A DNA stretch of 64,000 bases from Streptomyces radiopugnans (GTDB lineage: Bacteria; Actinomycetota; Actinomycetes; Streptomycetales; Streptomycetaceae), in the NCBI RefSeq assembly GCF_900110735.1, contig NZ_FOET01000020.1, forward strand, positions 49,779 to 113,778, given 5' to 3'. A program made the translations under genes and the position numbers. The notes below the pieces were generated by a model. It saw nothing but the letters and a program-made list of their open reading frames with translations, was not told the origin of the DNA and did no database searches. Below are positions 43,183 to 50,171 of the stretch, piece after piece; position 1 is the first letter of the stretch; every line of letters begins with the position of its first letter.

Positions 43183-44027
43183 CAAAGCTCCTCGCAGGCT
43201 CGCTCGATGATGGCCGCCGACGCCGAGATGTCCAGCGCCTGCGCTCGCAGGTATTCGAACGCCAACCTATAGCGCTCCAGTTCCTCCGGCTTCTCCATGA
43301 ACAGGCCACCGCCGAGGATGTCCACATAGACCACATCCAGCGCGGGTGTGGGACCGCCCAGCACCACGAAACTCCCCACCGCGGCCGCGTGCGCTCCGGC
43401 TGCGAACGGGAGGATCTGCACTGTGATGTGAGGAGACTCGGCGCACGTCAGCAGGTGCCGCAACTGCTCTCGCATGGTGTCGCGTCCGCCCACCATCCGC
43501 CTGATCACGGCCTCGTCGACCACCGCCCAGATGTGCGGCGGCTCCTCCCGACTCAGCAACTCCTGCCGCTTCATGCGGATGTCGACCATGTGCTTCACCT
43601 CCTGCTCCGTGCAGCGCATCTCAGAGGCACGGTGTACGGCCTCGGCGTAGGCACGGGTCTGGAGGAGACCGGGAACGTAGACGCTCGCGTAGTGGTCCTC
43701 GCGTACGACCTCGTCCTCAAGCGTGAGCATGAGGTTCATCGACTCCGGGATGGGGTCGGCGAGCGAGCGCCACCATCCTTGGATCTTGGCGCCCTTGGCC
43801 AGCTCGACCAGTGCCTCGCGTTCCTCGTCGGTGGCGTCGTACTGGCGGCAGAGCGCGTCCACGACCGGCCACTTGACCGGACCTTCCTTGGTCTCATAGC
43901 GGCTCAGTGTCGCTTTGGAAACGCCTACGAGGGTGCCCGCCTCCTCCAGCGTGAGGCCCTTGCGCTCGCGCAGGCGGCGGAGATCGGCGCCCAGTTGACG
44001 GCGTCGGGTCGTCGGTCCAGCAGCCAT
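43182..44027 (-). CDS. XRE-family regulator with DUF5753 domain (WhiJ-like)
   Basis: The 281-residue protein has an N-terminal XRE helix-turn-helix (LGADLRRLRERKGLTLEEAGTLVGVSKATLSRYETKEGPVKWPVVDALCRQY, about residues 12-63). The DUF5753 domain follows (QGWWRSLADPIPESMNLMLTLEDEVVREDHYASVYVPGLLQTRAYAEAVHR, about 85-135), ending in LAFEYLRAQALDISASAAIIERACEEL. Family members pair with DUF397 proteins, and often an AbaA-like ATPase, to repress development. The start is the ATG at 44027 with AGAGGAAGG upstream. It is divergent from the ATPase gene, sharing an intergenic region with an inverted repeat. Confidence 0.93.
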   Translation of the reverse strand: MAAGPTTRRRQLGADLRRLRERKGLTLEEAGTLVGVSKATLSRYETKEGPVKWPVVDALCRQYDATDEEREALVELAKGAKIQGWWRSLADPIPESMNLMLTLEDEVVREDHYASVYVPGLLQTRAYAEAVHRASEMRCTEQEVKHMVDIRMKRQELLSREEPPHIWAVVDEAVIRRMVGGRDTMREQLRHLLTCAESPHITVQILPFAAGAHAAAVGSFVVLGGPTPALDVVYVDILGGGLFMEKPEELERYRLAFEYLRAQALDISASAAIIERACEEL

Positions 44028-44148
44028 GGTCAAGGCCTTCCTCTGTCGATCCCCCAGAGCCTGCACGGCCCGGCCACGCGGGCGCAACCACGGCGTGCGC
44101 CAGGGGGCGCGCGGTTTGGAGAACGCTTCCGTCGATACTGGATGAGAG

Positions 44149-44167
44149 TTTCATAAAGAGAATGAAA
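44149..44167. promoter_or_regulatory. Inverted repeat between the WhiJ-like regulator and the ATPase gene
   Basis: TTTCAT (44149-44154) and ATGAAA (44162-44167) are separated by 7 bases in an AT-rich patch between divergent genes. It is a candidate operator for the XRE regulator. Confidence 0.4.
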
Positions 44168-44214
44168 GTGTCAGTCTGAGAGAGCAACGACGGCATCCCG
44201 GAAAGGTCGCAGGC

Positions 44215-44868
44215 ATGCTGAAGAACGAGTGCGCGGTACCGCGAGGCGGGCTGACCGTTCCTCTCCTGGCACGGCCCGAGGAGCTCTCGCGCCTGAGGCG
44301 GTTGACCCGCTCCTACCTTGAGCTGTGGGAGTTGGAGGCCCTCGCCGACACCGCCCAGCTCTGCGTCAGCGAACTGGTCGCGAACGTCATCCTGCACATC
44401 GGCGAAGGCACGCCGATCACACTGCGCTTCTCGGCTCACGGGTGGCGCCTGCGTATCGAGCTAACAGACCCCGAGCCCCACCGGATTCCCGTCCTTCTCT
44501 CGGCCTTGGAAGAGGCGGAGTCGGGACGCGGCATGGCGCTGCTCGACGCGATTGCCGCCGACTGGGGCGTCGCCCTCCACGCGGACGGCAAGGTCACGTG
44601 GTGCGAGTTGGACACCGTCCCCGGTGCCCCGGAGCACCTGCCCGAAAACCCGCGCCCCGTTGGAGCGGACGTTCTCCTCAACCTCTACGGCCGCACGGAG
44701 CCGACGTCCGGCCGTCTGGGCGATGCCGTCACCGAGGACGCGGCCGTCCGGCTGATCGCCGATGTCCTCCACTGGCTGAGCGCCCACGGCCACGACCCGG
44801 ACACCGCGCTCGACCACGCCCAGACGCGTTTCGAGGCGATGACGGCGGAGACCAGCCGGTGGAACTGA
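44215..44868 (+). CDS. HATPase/RsbW-like anti-sigma-type ATP-binding protein
   Basis: The 217-residue protein has an N-terminal GHKL ATPase fold. TAQLCVSELVANVILHIGEGTPITLRF holds the N-box (E-L-x-x-N), LRIELTDPEPHRIP the G1-like D-P segment, and SGRGMALLDAIAADWGV the G2 box with RGMALL. This matches the RsbW-like ATPases encoded beside WhiJ/DUF397 pairs. The D-x-G of the G1 box is replaced by D-P-E, so nucleotide binding may be weakened. The C-terminal extension (about 150-217, VRLIADVLHWLSAHGHDPDTALDHAQTRFEAM) is helical. It acts in the cytoplasm, probably on regulators rather than as a kinase. Confidence 0.85.
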   Translation: MLKNECAVPRGGLTVPLLARPEELSRLRRLTRSYLELWELEALADTAQLCVSELVANVILHIGEGTPITLRFSAHGWRLRIELTDPEPHRIPVLLSALEEAESGRGMALLDAIAADWGVALHADGKVTWCELDTVPGAPEHLPENPRPVGADVLLNLYGRTEPTSGRLGDAVTEDAAVRLIADVLHWLSAHGHDPDTALDHAQTRFEAMTAETSRWN

Positions 44869-45428
44869 CGGATGAGACGCTTTCGGACGTCGTGGCAGAG
44901 CTGGGGGGAGTTGACCCGGGACAGTGGGACTCGAGTGACCTCGTCCCCCTTGTCATGACAGCTCAGAACAACGGCCTCCTGGATGGCGTCGCCGTTCAGG
45001 AGTTGATCCCCCTGAGCCGGCGAGATGACAGTTTCCTGATCACTGTCGTGATCACCGAGCGTGTCACCGTCTCCTCCACGCCTCTTCACTGGAGAGAAGT
45101 GGCTCCTGCTCCGGAACTCAGGGGAAGTCGCGCAGTGCGGCAGCTTCTGGAGCGGATTGGCCGGAACGCGGCAGATCTCCGGGAGGACTTCGCCACCGAT
45201 GCCGTACTCAGAGAGTCGACGGGGCTCGCACGCCTTGATGAGTTGGTACGTGCGGCGAGATGCCTTGAGGCTCGCTGGAAGGAAGAGTCTCAGCGGTTCC
45301 TAGATGGCGAGGAGAACGTCGCGGACAGTGACCTGCGGGCGTACGACCAACTGAGGTGCACCCGTGCCTTCGAAGCATGGGAGATCGCTGGCTTCTTGGC
45401 TTCCTGTCCGGGGCTGAAAGTTGACTGA
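44859..45428 (+). CDS. Hypothetical helical protein
   Basis: The 189-residue protein starts at the GTG at 44859, overlapping the end of the ATPase gene by 10 bases, with GGAGACC upstream, so the two are coupled. I recognise no domain. The first half reads ELTDETLSDVVAELGGVDPGQWDSSDLVPLVMTAQNN and is acidic. The second half is helix-rich and charged (RAVRQLLERIGRNAADLREDFATDAVLRESTGLARLDELVRAARCLEARWKEESQRFLDGEE). Codon use loses GC bias towards the 3' end, where the atypical segment with the nuclease gene begins 72 bases later. It could belong to either neighbour functionally. Confidence 0.7.
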   Translation: MELTDETLSDVVAELGGVDPGQWDSSDLVPLVMTAQNNGLLDGVAVQELIPLSRRDDSFLITVVITERVTVSSTPLHWREVAPAPELRGSRAVRQLLERIGRNAADLREDFATDAVLRESTGLARLDELVRAARCLEARWKEESQRFLDGEENVADSDLRAYDQLRCTRAFEAWEIAGFLASCPGLKVD

Positions 45429-45500
45429 GCGCGTCTTCCCTTCGCGATGATGTGCGCTTCCTGTGTGCCTAGGTGAACATGAGGCTGCCAGTATCCGCGC

Positions 45501-46628
45501 ATGGACATACGGCAGTTGCTCATACAGGTCGCGGAGCGGTACGACCGAACCGCCGGGACAGGCAAGGACGTTCCGGGGCAGCAACTTTTGCGCAAGGTCA
45601 GCAAGATGGAAATAAGACTTCCTCGCGGGCTCAGGATGGAAGGAAACGGAGGAAAGGGGACCGCCGCTCTTTCGCCATGGATTGGTGTCTTTGACCCTAG
45701 AGTCAGTGATGACTCTAGGGAAGGTCTCTATTTGGCCTACATCTATGCCTCCGATATGGGATCTGTGTCGCTGACGATCCAGCAAGGGATCGAGAAGCTT
45801 GCCGAATCAGGAAAAAATGGTAGTAAATTGGGGAGGGGTGGTGAGTTGCGTAAGGTGGTGAGTGACAGGGCTCGCCAGATTCGTGATCACATTCCCGCAG
45901 GCATCATTGCAGGCTGGGATCCGCATCTTGACTTGAAGGCCAGGCCGAAGGATTGGCGTCCGCGGGCCTATGAGGCTGGAAACGTACTGGCGCGCAGATA
46001 TCGCATACTGGACATGCCGATGGAAGAGGTTCTGCGTGGCGATCTCTGGCGCGCTGCCGAGATTCTTCGCTATGCGGCGAGCATCGAACGAGACCTCTGG
46101 CGTCATCAGGAGTCAGAGCGGCTGCACGTCAACTACCAGGGGAAATCGAAGCATGATCCCGCCGTGGAAGTAGAAGGACTTGAAGGCTTCAAACCCAAGG
46201 ATAGCGGTTCTTACGTAGTGGAAATAAAGAGGCGCGTGCAATATAGAAGCAGGAGTCACGAGGTACTTCTCAATAGCTTCGCACTCTATATTGAGGGGCG
46301 CGGCTTTACGCCCATAACTGTGGGAATGCATCCACGTGATCTTGTCTTGAAGAAGTTGGGTAAAGAGTGGCTAGTTGAGGCCAAGGTGATCAAGGATGGA
46401 AACCCGACGAAGGCTGTCAGGGAGGCGGTAGGGCAACTCCTTGAGTACAGATACTTCCTCCACTCCAAGGGAGAGGGGGAGCTTGGCTTGGTTGGGCTTT
46501 TTACGGAGAGCATCGGCGTGTTCGCCGAGTATCTGGAAAGTCAGGGGATCGCTTCCATATGGAAGGCCGCTAGCGGCGCTTGGGAGGGGTCAGCCCTGGC
46601 GCGTAAATGGGGACTAACTGAAATTTAA
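45501..46628 (+). CDS. MrcB-like N-terminal domain fused to putative PD-(D/E)XK nuclease
   Basis: The 375-residue protein has an MrcB/DUF3578-like N-terminal domain. SPWIGVFDPRVSDDSREGLYLAYIYASDMGSVSLTIQQGIEKL (about residues 58-100) has the P-W-I-x-x-F-D-P and Y-x-x-Y-L-F/Y patterns of the McrB specificity-domain relatives. The C-terminal third holds RDLVLKKLGKEWLVEAKVIKDGNPTKAVREAVGQLLEYRYFL. Asp280, Glu293-x-Lys295 and Gln312 fit a PD-(D/E)XK nuclease core. Codons are strikingly unlike the neighbours: several AGA, ATA, TTT and AAA codons and a TAA stop, indicating recent acquisition. No GTPase or methylase gene accompanies it. Defence is inferred from domains and context. Confidence 0.72.
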   Translation: MDIRQLLIQVAERYDRTAGTGKDVPGQQLLRKVSKMEIRLPRGLRMEGNGGKGTAALSPWIGVFDPRVSDDSREGLYLAYIYASDMGSVSLTIQQGIEKLAESGKNGSKLGRGGELRKVVSDRARQIRDHIPAGIIAGWDPHLDLKARPKDWRPRAYEAGNVLARRYRILDMPMEEVLRGDLWRAAEILRYAASIERDLWRHQESERLHVNYQGKSKHDPAVEVEGLEGFKPKDSGSYVVEIKRRVQYRSRSHEVLLNSFALYIEGRGFTPITVGMHPRDLVLKKLGKEWLVEAKVIKDGNPTKAVREAVGQLLEYRYFLHSKGEGELGLVGLFTESIGVFAEYLESQGIASIWKAASGAWEGSALARKWGLTEI

Positions 46629-46710
46629 CTTCAGGCTCGACCTGAACGTGCTGAGGCCCTTGCGTAGAAGGTTTCGCTCAACACTGGTTGTCAGAGCTTC
46701 GGGAGCCTTG

Positions 46711-46730
46711 CGGCCGGGCCCGCCCGGCCG
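46711..46730 (-). terminator. Probable trmB terminator
   Basis: CGGCCGGGC (46711-46719) pairs with GCCCGGCCG (46722-46730), a 9-bp stem just past the trmB stop. A separate small hairpin TTCAGG/CCTGAA (46630-46646) follows the nuclease gene. Confidence 0.55.
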
Positions 46731-46740
46731 CCGGGCCCCG

Positions 46741-47616
46741 TCAGGGGAGGCGGCGGAAGAGGAGGTCGCGGACGACGTGGCCCTTGTCCAGGCCCTGCCG
46801 CTCGAAGCGGGTGAGCGGCCGGAAGTCCGGGCGCGGCGCGAAGCCGCCGTCCGGCTGTGTGTTCTCCAGGGCCGGGCAGTCGGTGAGGACCTGGAGCATC
46901 TGCTCGGCGTACGGCTCCCAGTCGGTGGCGCAGTGCAGCAGTCCGCCCGGCCGCAGCCGGGAGGCGGCCAGCTCCACGAACTCCGGCTGGATGATGCGGC
47001 GCTTGTGGTGGCGCTTCTTGGGCCACGGGTCCGGGAAGAAGACGCGGATCCCGGCGAGGGAGCCGGGGTCGAGCATCTCGCGCAGCAGGATGATCGCGTC
47101 GCCGTTGGCGACCCGGACGTTGGACAGCCCCTCCCGTTCGGCCTGCCCCAGCAGGTTGCCCTGGCCGGGGGTGTGGACGTCGGCGGCGAGGATGCCGGTG
47201 GCCGGATCGTCGGCGGCCATCCGCACGGTCGCCTCACCCATGCCGAAACCGATCTCCAGGACCACGGGCGAGCCGGGCGGGAGGGTGTCGAAGAGCTCGT
47301 CGAGGTCGAGGCGGCGGTCGCCGTCGATCTCCACGCCCCACTCCGGCCACAGCCGCAGCAGGGCGTCACGCTGGGCGGCGGTGACGCGGCTGCGGCGCGG
47401 CTGGAAGCTGCGGATGCGGCGCTCGTGGCGGTCCCCGGCGGGGTTGGCGGAGGGGCCGGTGCCGTCGGGGAACATGGCGCTCTGCGCGCTCCGCGTGCCC
47501 TGTGAGCCCTGGACGCTCTGCGTGTTCGGGGCGGGGGCCGCGAGCGCTCCGCGCGCTCCGGGGTGCGTTTCGGGTGCTTCTGCCACTTCGGTGGGCTGGG
47601 GGGTTTTCTCGGACAC
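46741..47616 (-). CDS. trmB: tRNA (guanine-N7-)-methyltransferase
   Basis: TrmB methylates G46 of tRNA. The 291-residue protein has an unconserved, Ala/Thr/Gln-rich N-terminal extension of about 60 residues (APNTQSVQGSQGTRSAQSAMF). The core then begins at RIRSFQPRRSRVTAAQRDAL. The SAM-binding motif VVLEIGFGMGEATVRMA (about 118-134) and the signature VFFPDPWPKKRHHKRRIIQPEF (about 192-213) are complete, as is TDWEPYAEQML. The start is the GTG at 47616, with TAGACT 10 bases upstream and no ribosome binding site, suggesting a very short leader. It resumes the conserved gene order after the accessory region. Confidence 0.95.
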   Translation of the reverse strand: MSEKTPQPTEVAEAPETHPGARGALAAPAPNTQSVQGSQGTRSAQSAMFPDGTGPSANPAGDRHERRIRSFQPRRSRVTAAQRDALLRLWPEWGVEIDGDRRLDLDELFDTLPPGSPVVLEIGFGMGEATVRMAADDPATGILAADVHTPGQGNLLGQAEREGLSNVRVANGDAIILLREMLDPGSLAGIRVFFPDPWPKKRHHKRRIIQPEFVELAASRLRPGGLLHCATDWEPYAEQMLQVLTDCPALENTQPDGGFAPRPDFRPLTRFERQGLDKGHVVRDLLFRRLP

Positions 47617-47626
47617 AGTGCGTACG

Positions 47627-47632
47627 AGTCTA
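47627..47632 (-). promoter_or_regulatory. -10-like TAGACT of trmB
   Basis: On the minus strand TAGACT is followed by 10 bases and then the GTG start at 47616, implying a leader of only a few bases. Confidence 0.4.
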
Positions 47633-47768
47633 CGGCCGCCGGCCGCGGACCCCGGCGGCAGCGGAGGGCCGGACCGGGGAGGATCCCACCGCGGCCCGGG
47701 GGTGGGTGGGGGCTGAAACGGTGTGGGATCGTGTGCCCCTCACGATCGGCACCGAGGAGGCGGACGGG

Positions 47769-48584
47769 ATGGCGGACGGAACGGCGGACGGAACGGCGCG
47801 GCCGGGCGGCGGAAGCGGGATCGACAGCTCCCGGCCCCACTCGGCCCGGATCTGGAACTACCTGGCGGGCGGCAAGGACTACTACGAGGTCGACGCGGAC
47901 GCCGCCGAGAAGGTCCTGGCGGCCTTCCCCGGCATGCGCGACATCACCCGCACCTCGCGCGCCTTCATCGGGCGCGTGGTGACGCACCTGGCCGGGCAGG
48001 AGGGGATCCGGCAGTTCCTGGACATCGGCACCGGCCTGCCCACCAGGGACAACACCCACGAGGTCGCCCAGCGCACCGCGCCCGAGTCCCGGATCGTCTA
48101 CGTCGACAACGACCCCCTGGTGCTGGTGCACGCCCGCGCCCTGCTCACCAGCTCCCCCGAGGGCGCGTGCGACTACGTCGACGCCGACGTCCGCGACCCC
48201 GACCGCATCCTGGCCGAGGCCGCGCGGACGCTGGACTTCTCGCGCCCGGTCGGGCTGATGCTCATGGGCATCCTGGGCCTGGTCCCCGACTACGACGAGG
48301 CCCGCGCGGTGGTGCGGCGGCTGGTCGAAGCCCTGCCGCCGGGCAGCTTCCTCGGCCTGAACGACGGCTCCACCGCCGACCCGGTCTACGTCCAGGCCAT
48401 CGAGAACCACAACGCCCGGGGCACCGCCACTCCCTACACCCCGCGCAGCCCCGAGCGGATCGAGGGCTTCTTCGAGGGGCTGGAGCTGCTGGAGCCCGGC
48501 GTCGTCTCGTGTTCGCGGTGGCGGCCGGAGGGCGAGCCCGGACCGGAGACGGCCGTGTACGGCGGGCTCGCGCGCAAGCCGTAG
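47769..48584 (+). CDS. SAM-dependent methyltransferase (DUF574 / Methyltransf_19 family)
   Basis: The 271-residue protein belongs to the actinobacterial DUF574 methyltransferases. The opening SRPHSARIWNYLAGGKDYYEVDADAAEKVLAAFPGMRDITRTSRAFIGRVVTHLAGQEGIRQFLDIGTGLPTRDNTHEVAQ is diagnostic, and FLDIGTGLPT forms the SAM-binding glycine loop. YVDNDPLVLVHARALL and DADVRDPDRIL hold the acidic SAM contacts. The substrate is unknown; paralogues are very numerous in Streptomyces. The ATG at 47769 is chosen for GAGGAGG 8 bases upstream over earlier in-frame GTGs. It is divergent from trmB and converges on lhgO. Confidence 0.92.
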   Translation: MADGTADGTARPGGGSGIDSSRPHSARIWNYLAGGKDYYEVDADAAEKVLAAFPGMRDITRTSRAFIGRVVTHLAGQEGIRQFLDIGTGLPTRDNTHEVAQRTAPESRIVYVDNDPLVLVHARALLTSSPEGACDYVDADVRDPDRILAEAARTLDFSRPVGLMLMGILGLVPDYDEARAVVRRLVEALPPGSFLGLNDGSTADPVYVQAIENHNARGTATPYTPRSPERIEGFFEGLELLEPGVVSCSRWRPEGEPGPETAVYGGLARKP

Positions 48585-48590
48585 GGCCGC

Positions 48591-48631
48591 CGCGGCCCCG
48601 AACGGCCGCGGCTCCGGACAGCGGGGCCGCG
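48591..48631. terminator. Terminator between the methyltransferase gene and lhgO
   Basis: CGCGGCCCCG (48591-48600) pairs with 48622-48631 (10 bp, 21-base loop) between two convergent genes. Confidence 0.55.
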
Positions 48632-48643
48632 CCCGGGCGGGCC

Positions 48644-49945
48644 TCAGCGGGTGGCGTCCAGCGCCGCCAGCGCCCGCCGCGCCACCTCGCGGCCGATCGG
48701 CAGGGACGCCGTCGCCGCCGGGGAGGGCGCGTTGAGGACGTGGACGGTGTGCGGGGCCTCGGTGATCAGGAAGTCGTCGACCAGCGTGCCGTCCCGCCCG
48801 ACCGCCTGGGCCCGCACCCCGGCCGGGGCGGGGCGCAGATCGGCGGCCTCCACCTCCGGCAGCAGCCGGCGCACCGCCTCGGTGAAGGCCGCCTTCGACA
48901 GCGAGCGGCGCAGCTCCCCGGCCCCGTAGCGCCAGTGGCGGCGGGCGATGTGCCAGAAGCCGGGCCAGCCCAGCGTCCCGGCCAGGTCGCGGGCGTCGGC
49001 GGTGCGCCGTCGGTAGCCCTCGCGGGCCAGGGCGAGCACGGCGTTGGGGCCGATGTGGACCGAGCCGTCGATGCCGCGCGTGAGGTGGACGCCCAGGAAC
49101 GGGAACGCCGGATCCGGCACCGGGTAGACCAGGCCCCGCACCAGGGAGCCGCGTTCCGGGGCCAGCTCGTGGTACTCCCCGCGGAACGGCACGATCCGCA
49201 CCGGCGGCGCGTCGCCCGCCAGACGGGCCACCCGGTCGCAGTGCAGCCCCGCGCAGTTGACCATGGCGCGGGCCCGCACCACCGCGCCCGCGGCCGTACG
49301 GACGGCCACGCCCACACCCGGGCGGCGGTCCACGGCGGTGACCTCGGCGCCGTGGCGTACCTCGGCGCCGGCCGCCTCCACCAGGCGGGCCAGCTCGGCG
49401 GCGACCGCGCCGTAGTCGCAGACGCCGGTGGTGGCCACGTGGATGGCCGCCAGGCCGTTCACATGGGGCTCGTACTCGGCGATCTGGGCCGGGCCCAGCT
49501 CGCGCACCGGGATGCCGTTCTCCCGGCCGCGCTGCACCAGCGCGTGCAGCCGGGGCAGCTCCGCGCGCTCGGTGGCGACGATCAGCTTCCCCGTCACCCG
49601 GTGCGCGATGCCGTGCTCGGCGCAGAACTTGACCATCTCCGTCGCGCCCCGCACCGCGAAGCGGGCCTTGAGCGAACCGGGGCGGTAGTAGACGCCGCTG
49701 TGGATCACCCCGCTGTTGCGGCCGGTCTGGTGCAGGGCCGGGCCGGCCTCCTTCTCCAGCACCACCACCCGCGTACCGGGCCGGGCGCGTGTGAGCGCGT
49801 ATGCCGTCGACAGGCCGACGATCCCGCCGCCGACCACCAGCACGTCGCAGTCGTACGCCGCCCGCCGGGCGGCCGGCGCGCGGCCGGACGGGGAAGGGGA
49901 GGGGGAGGAGGCGGCCGAGGAGACAGTGGACACGTCCTCCATCAT
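48644..49945 (-). CDS. lhgO: L-2-hydroxyglutarate oxidase
   Basis: LhgO oxidises L-2-hydroxyglutarate to 2-oxoglutarate with FAD, passing electrons to the membrane quinone pool. The 433-residue protein has the dinucleotide-binding motif VLVVGGGIVGLSTAYALTRARPGTRVVVLEKE (about residues 35-66). The family segment HQTGRNSGVIHSGVYYRPGSLKARFAVRGA follows, then NCAGLHCDRVARLAGD and FRGEYHELAPER. The C-terminus has RAQAVGRDGTLVDDFLI and VLNAPSPAATASLPIGREVA, both typical. The start is uncertain: ATG 49945 or the adjacent ATG 49942, neither with a strong ribosome binding site. The first 30 residues are Ser/Pro-rich and unconserved. Confidence 0.92.
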   Translation of the reverse strand: MMEDVSTVSSAASSPSPSPSGRAPAARRAAYDCDVLVVGGGIVGLSTAYALTRARPGTRVVVLEKEAGPALHQTGRNSGVIHSGVYYRPGSLKARFAVRGATEMVKFCAEHGIAHRVTGKLIVATERAELPRLHALVQRGRENGIPVRELGPAQIAEYEPHVNGLAAIHVATTGVCDYGAVAAELARLVEAAGAEVRHGAEVTAVDRRPGVGVAVRTAAGAVVRARAMVNCAGLHCDRVARLAGDAPPVRIVPFRGEYHELAPERGSLVRGLVYPVPDPAFPFLGVHLTRGIDGSVHIGPNAVLALAREGYRRRTADARDLAGTLGWPGFWHIARRHWRYGAGELRRSLSKAAFTEAVRRLLPEVEAADLRPAPAGVRAQAVGRDGTLVDDFLITEAPHTVHVLNAPSPAATASLPIGREVARRALAALDATR

Positions 49946-50171
49946 GGCCCGGACCGCCGGCGGACAACCGTCCGGCCGCACGCCGGAGATGTGAACGGAT
50001 CATGGGGGAGGCCCGCCCGGCCCGCCCCCGGGCGCACCGCCCGCACCCGACGTACCGGGCGTACGGCGCCCGCCGGGCCTCCCCGGCCCCGCGAGCGAGG
50101 CGGAGGAGGCGGAGGAGGCAGGCGAGGCGGATGGGGCGGGTGCGGTGAGCGCGGCGGGGCGGGGCGCCGCG

